64,000 bases of DNA from Pseudomonas syringae CC1557. Lineage in GTDB: Bacteria > Pseudomonadota > Gammaproteobacteria > Pseudomonadales > Pseudomonadaceae. The translations under genes were made by a program, and so were the position numbers. The stretch lies in contig NZ_CP007014.1 in the NCBI RefSeq assembly GCF_000452705.1, positions 2,294,001-2,358,000 of the forward strand. Reading direction: 5' to 3'. The first letter of the stretch is position 1. Each line of letters opens with the position of its first letter. The notes beneath the pieces are model-generated. The model ran no database searches. It was not told where the DNA came from and worked only from the letters and a program-made list of their open reading frames with translations. Below are positions 63,562 through 64,000 of the stretch, in pieces.

Positions 63562-64000
63562 CGCGTGCTGTTGCCCCGGATAAGAATCAATGCGAAAACC
63601 GGTGCGCCGATCAGCGCGGTAATCACCCCGATCGGCAGCGCCTGACCTTTGATCATGGTGCGCGAAAGGATATCGGCAGCGATCAGAAACAACGCGCCGC
63701 TCAGGGCGCTCAGCGGCACCAGTCGTGCGTGACGTACGCCGACCAGCATTCGCACTGCGTGTGGAATCACCAGCCCGACGAAACCGATGGAGCCGACAAT
63801 CGAGACCATCACCGCAGTGACCAGCGCAGCGGTGGCGATCAGGACGATCTGCACGCGGCGCACCGCAATCCCGAGCGACGCGGCCGAATCGCCGCCGAAA
63901 GTGAAAGCGTCCAGCGCGCGTCTGTACCACAGGCACACCAGCAGACCGACCAGCACCGTTGGCACTGCGAGCCACACCGAGTGCCAGCGCACGCCACTGA
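63558..64000 (-). CDS. FecCD-type ABC permease, 5' end outside window
   Basis: The frame is open to the last base, so the N-terminal half lies beyond the window. The visible C-terminal part has the family motif IVGSIGFVGLVIPHAVRMLV and four to five transmembrane helices (LIATAALVTAVMVSIVG; LPIGVITALIGAPVFALIL). It forms the channel for the adjacent ATPase. Confidence 0.92.
   Translation of the reverse strand, partial: SGVRWHSVWLAVPTVLVGLLVCLWYRRALDAFTFGGDSAASLGIAVRRVQIVLIATAALVTAVMVSIVGSIGFVGLVIPHAVRMLVGVRHARLVPLSALSGALFLIAADILSRTMIKGQALPIGVITALIGAPVFALILIRGNSTR

Noticed and set aside
1..64000. CRISPR array, tRNA, rRNA, insertion sequence
   Set aside because: No regularly spaced repeats, no tRNA-like cloverleaf, no rRNA sequence and no transposase or integrase frame were recognised.

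Overview
The window is one contiguous stretch of chromosome from a fluorescent Pseudomonas, most likely the Pseudomonas syringae group. The genus rests on gene content and protein character (the moaA, FKBP, TerC, RlhA and NirBD types, and a VasX-type effector island). The species group is an inference, helped by the GACGC-NNN-GCGTC palindromes seen at two places. No rRNA, tRNA, CRISPR array, integrase or transposase was recognised.

Layout. 1-5 kb: the end of a methyl-accepting chemotaxis protein, a gene-poor stretch with a perfect 14-bp inverted repeat, a small conserved protein, a chalcone-isomerase-like/DUF3833 pair and moaA. 5-15 kb: a CPA1 Na+/H+ antiporter, then a tightly coupled seven-gene operon (6446-13058, minus strand) that joins a PotABCD-type ABC importer to an HcnABC/opine-oxidase-like three-subunit flavoprotein dehydrogenase. 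An IclR regulator diverges from it. 15-20 kb: housekeeping and accessory genes (RNA methyltransferase-like protein, DUF1275, FKBP, a small membrane protein, TerC/CBS protein, GNAT).

20-46.4 kb: a complete type VI secretion system. The minus-strand arm is hcp-vgrG-DUF4123-VasX-like toxin-membrane immunity candidate. The plus-strand arm is tssA-B-C-E-F-G-clpV-sigma54 activator-small lipoprotein-TagH C-terminal domain without FHA-tssJ-K-L-M. All 13 core Tss functions are present. A sigma54-type promoter is visible upstream of hcp, which fits the activator encoded within the cluster. The region looks less G+C-rich than its flanks.

46.4-64 kb: GNAT, a nucleoside 2-deoxyribosyltransferase-like protein, a FAN1-type VRR-NUC nuclease, two small secreted low-complexity proteins, a pstSCAB operon without phoU and with an intercistronic hairpin after pstS, a LysR regulator, a secreted alpha/beta hydrolase, the nirBD assimilatory nitrite reductase, a GNAT, the rRNA-hydroxylation protein RlhA, and the start of a FecCD/FecE-type iron or cobalamin importer that runs off the window.

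The clearest regulatory structure is the nirB leader. A sigma54 -24/-12 element (GG-N10-GC) is followed by two hairpins, each with a hexaloop carrying A at position 1 and G at position 4. The second hairpin overlaps an intrinsic terminator ending in eight T, just upstream of the nirB start. This is the architecture expected for ANTAR/NasT antitermination. The least explained coding units are the transporter-dehydrogenase operon (substrate unknown) and the VasX-like effector with its putative immunity partner.
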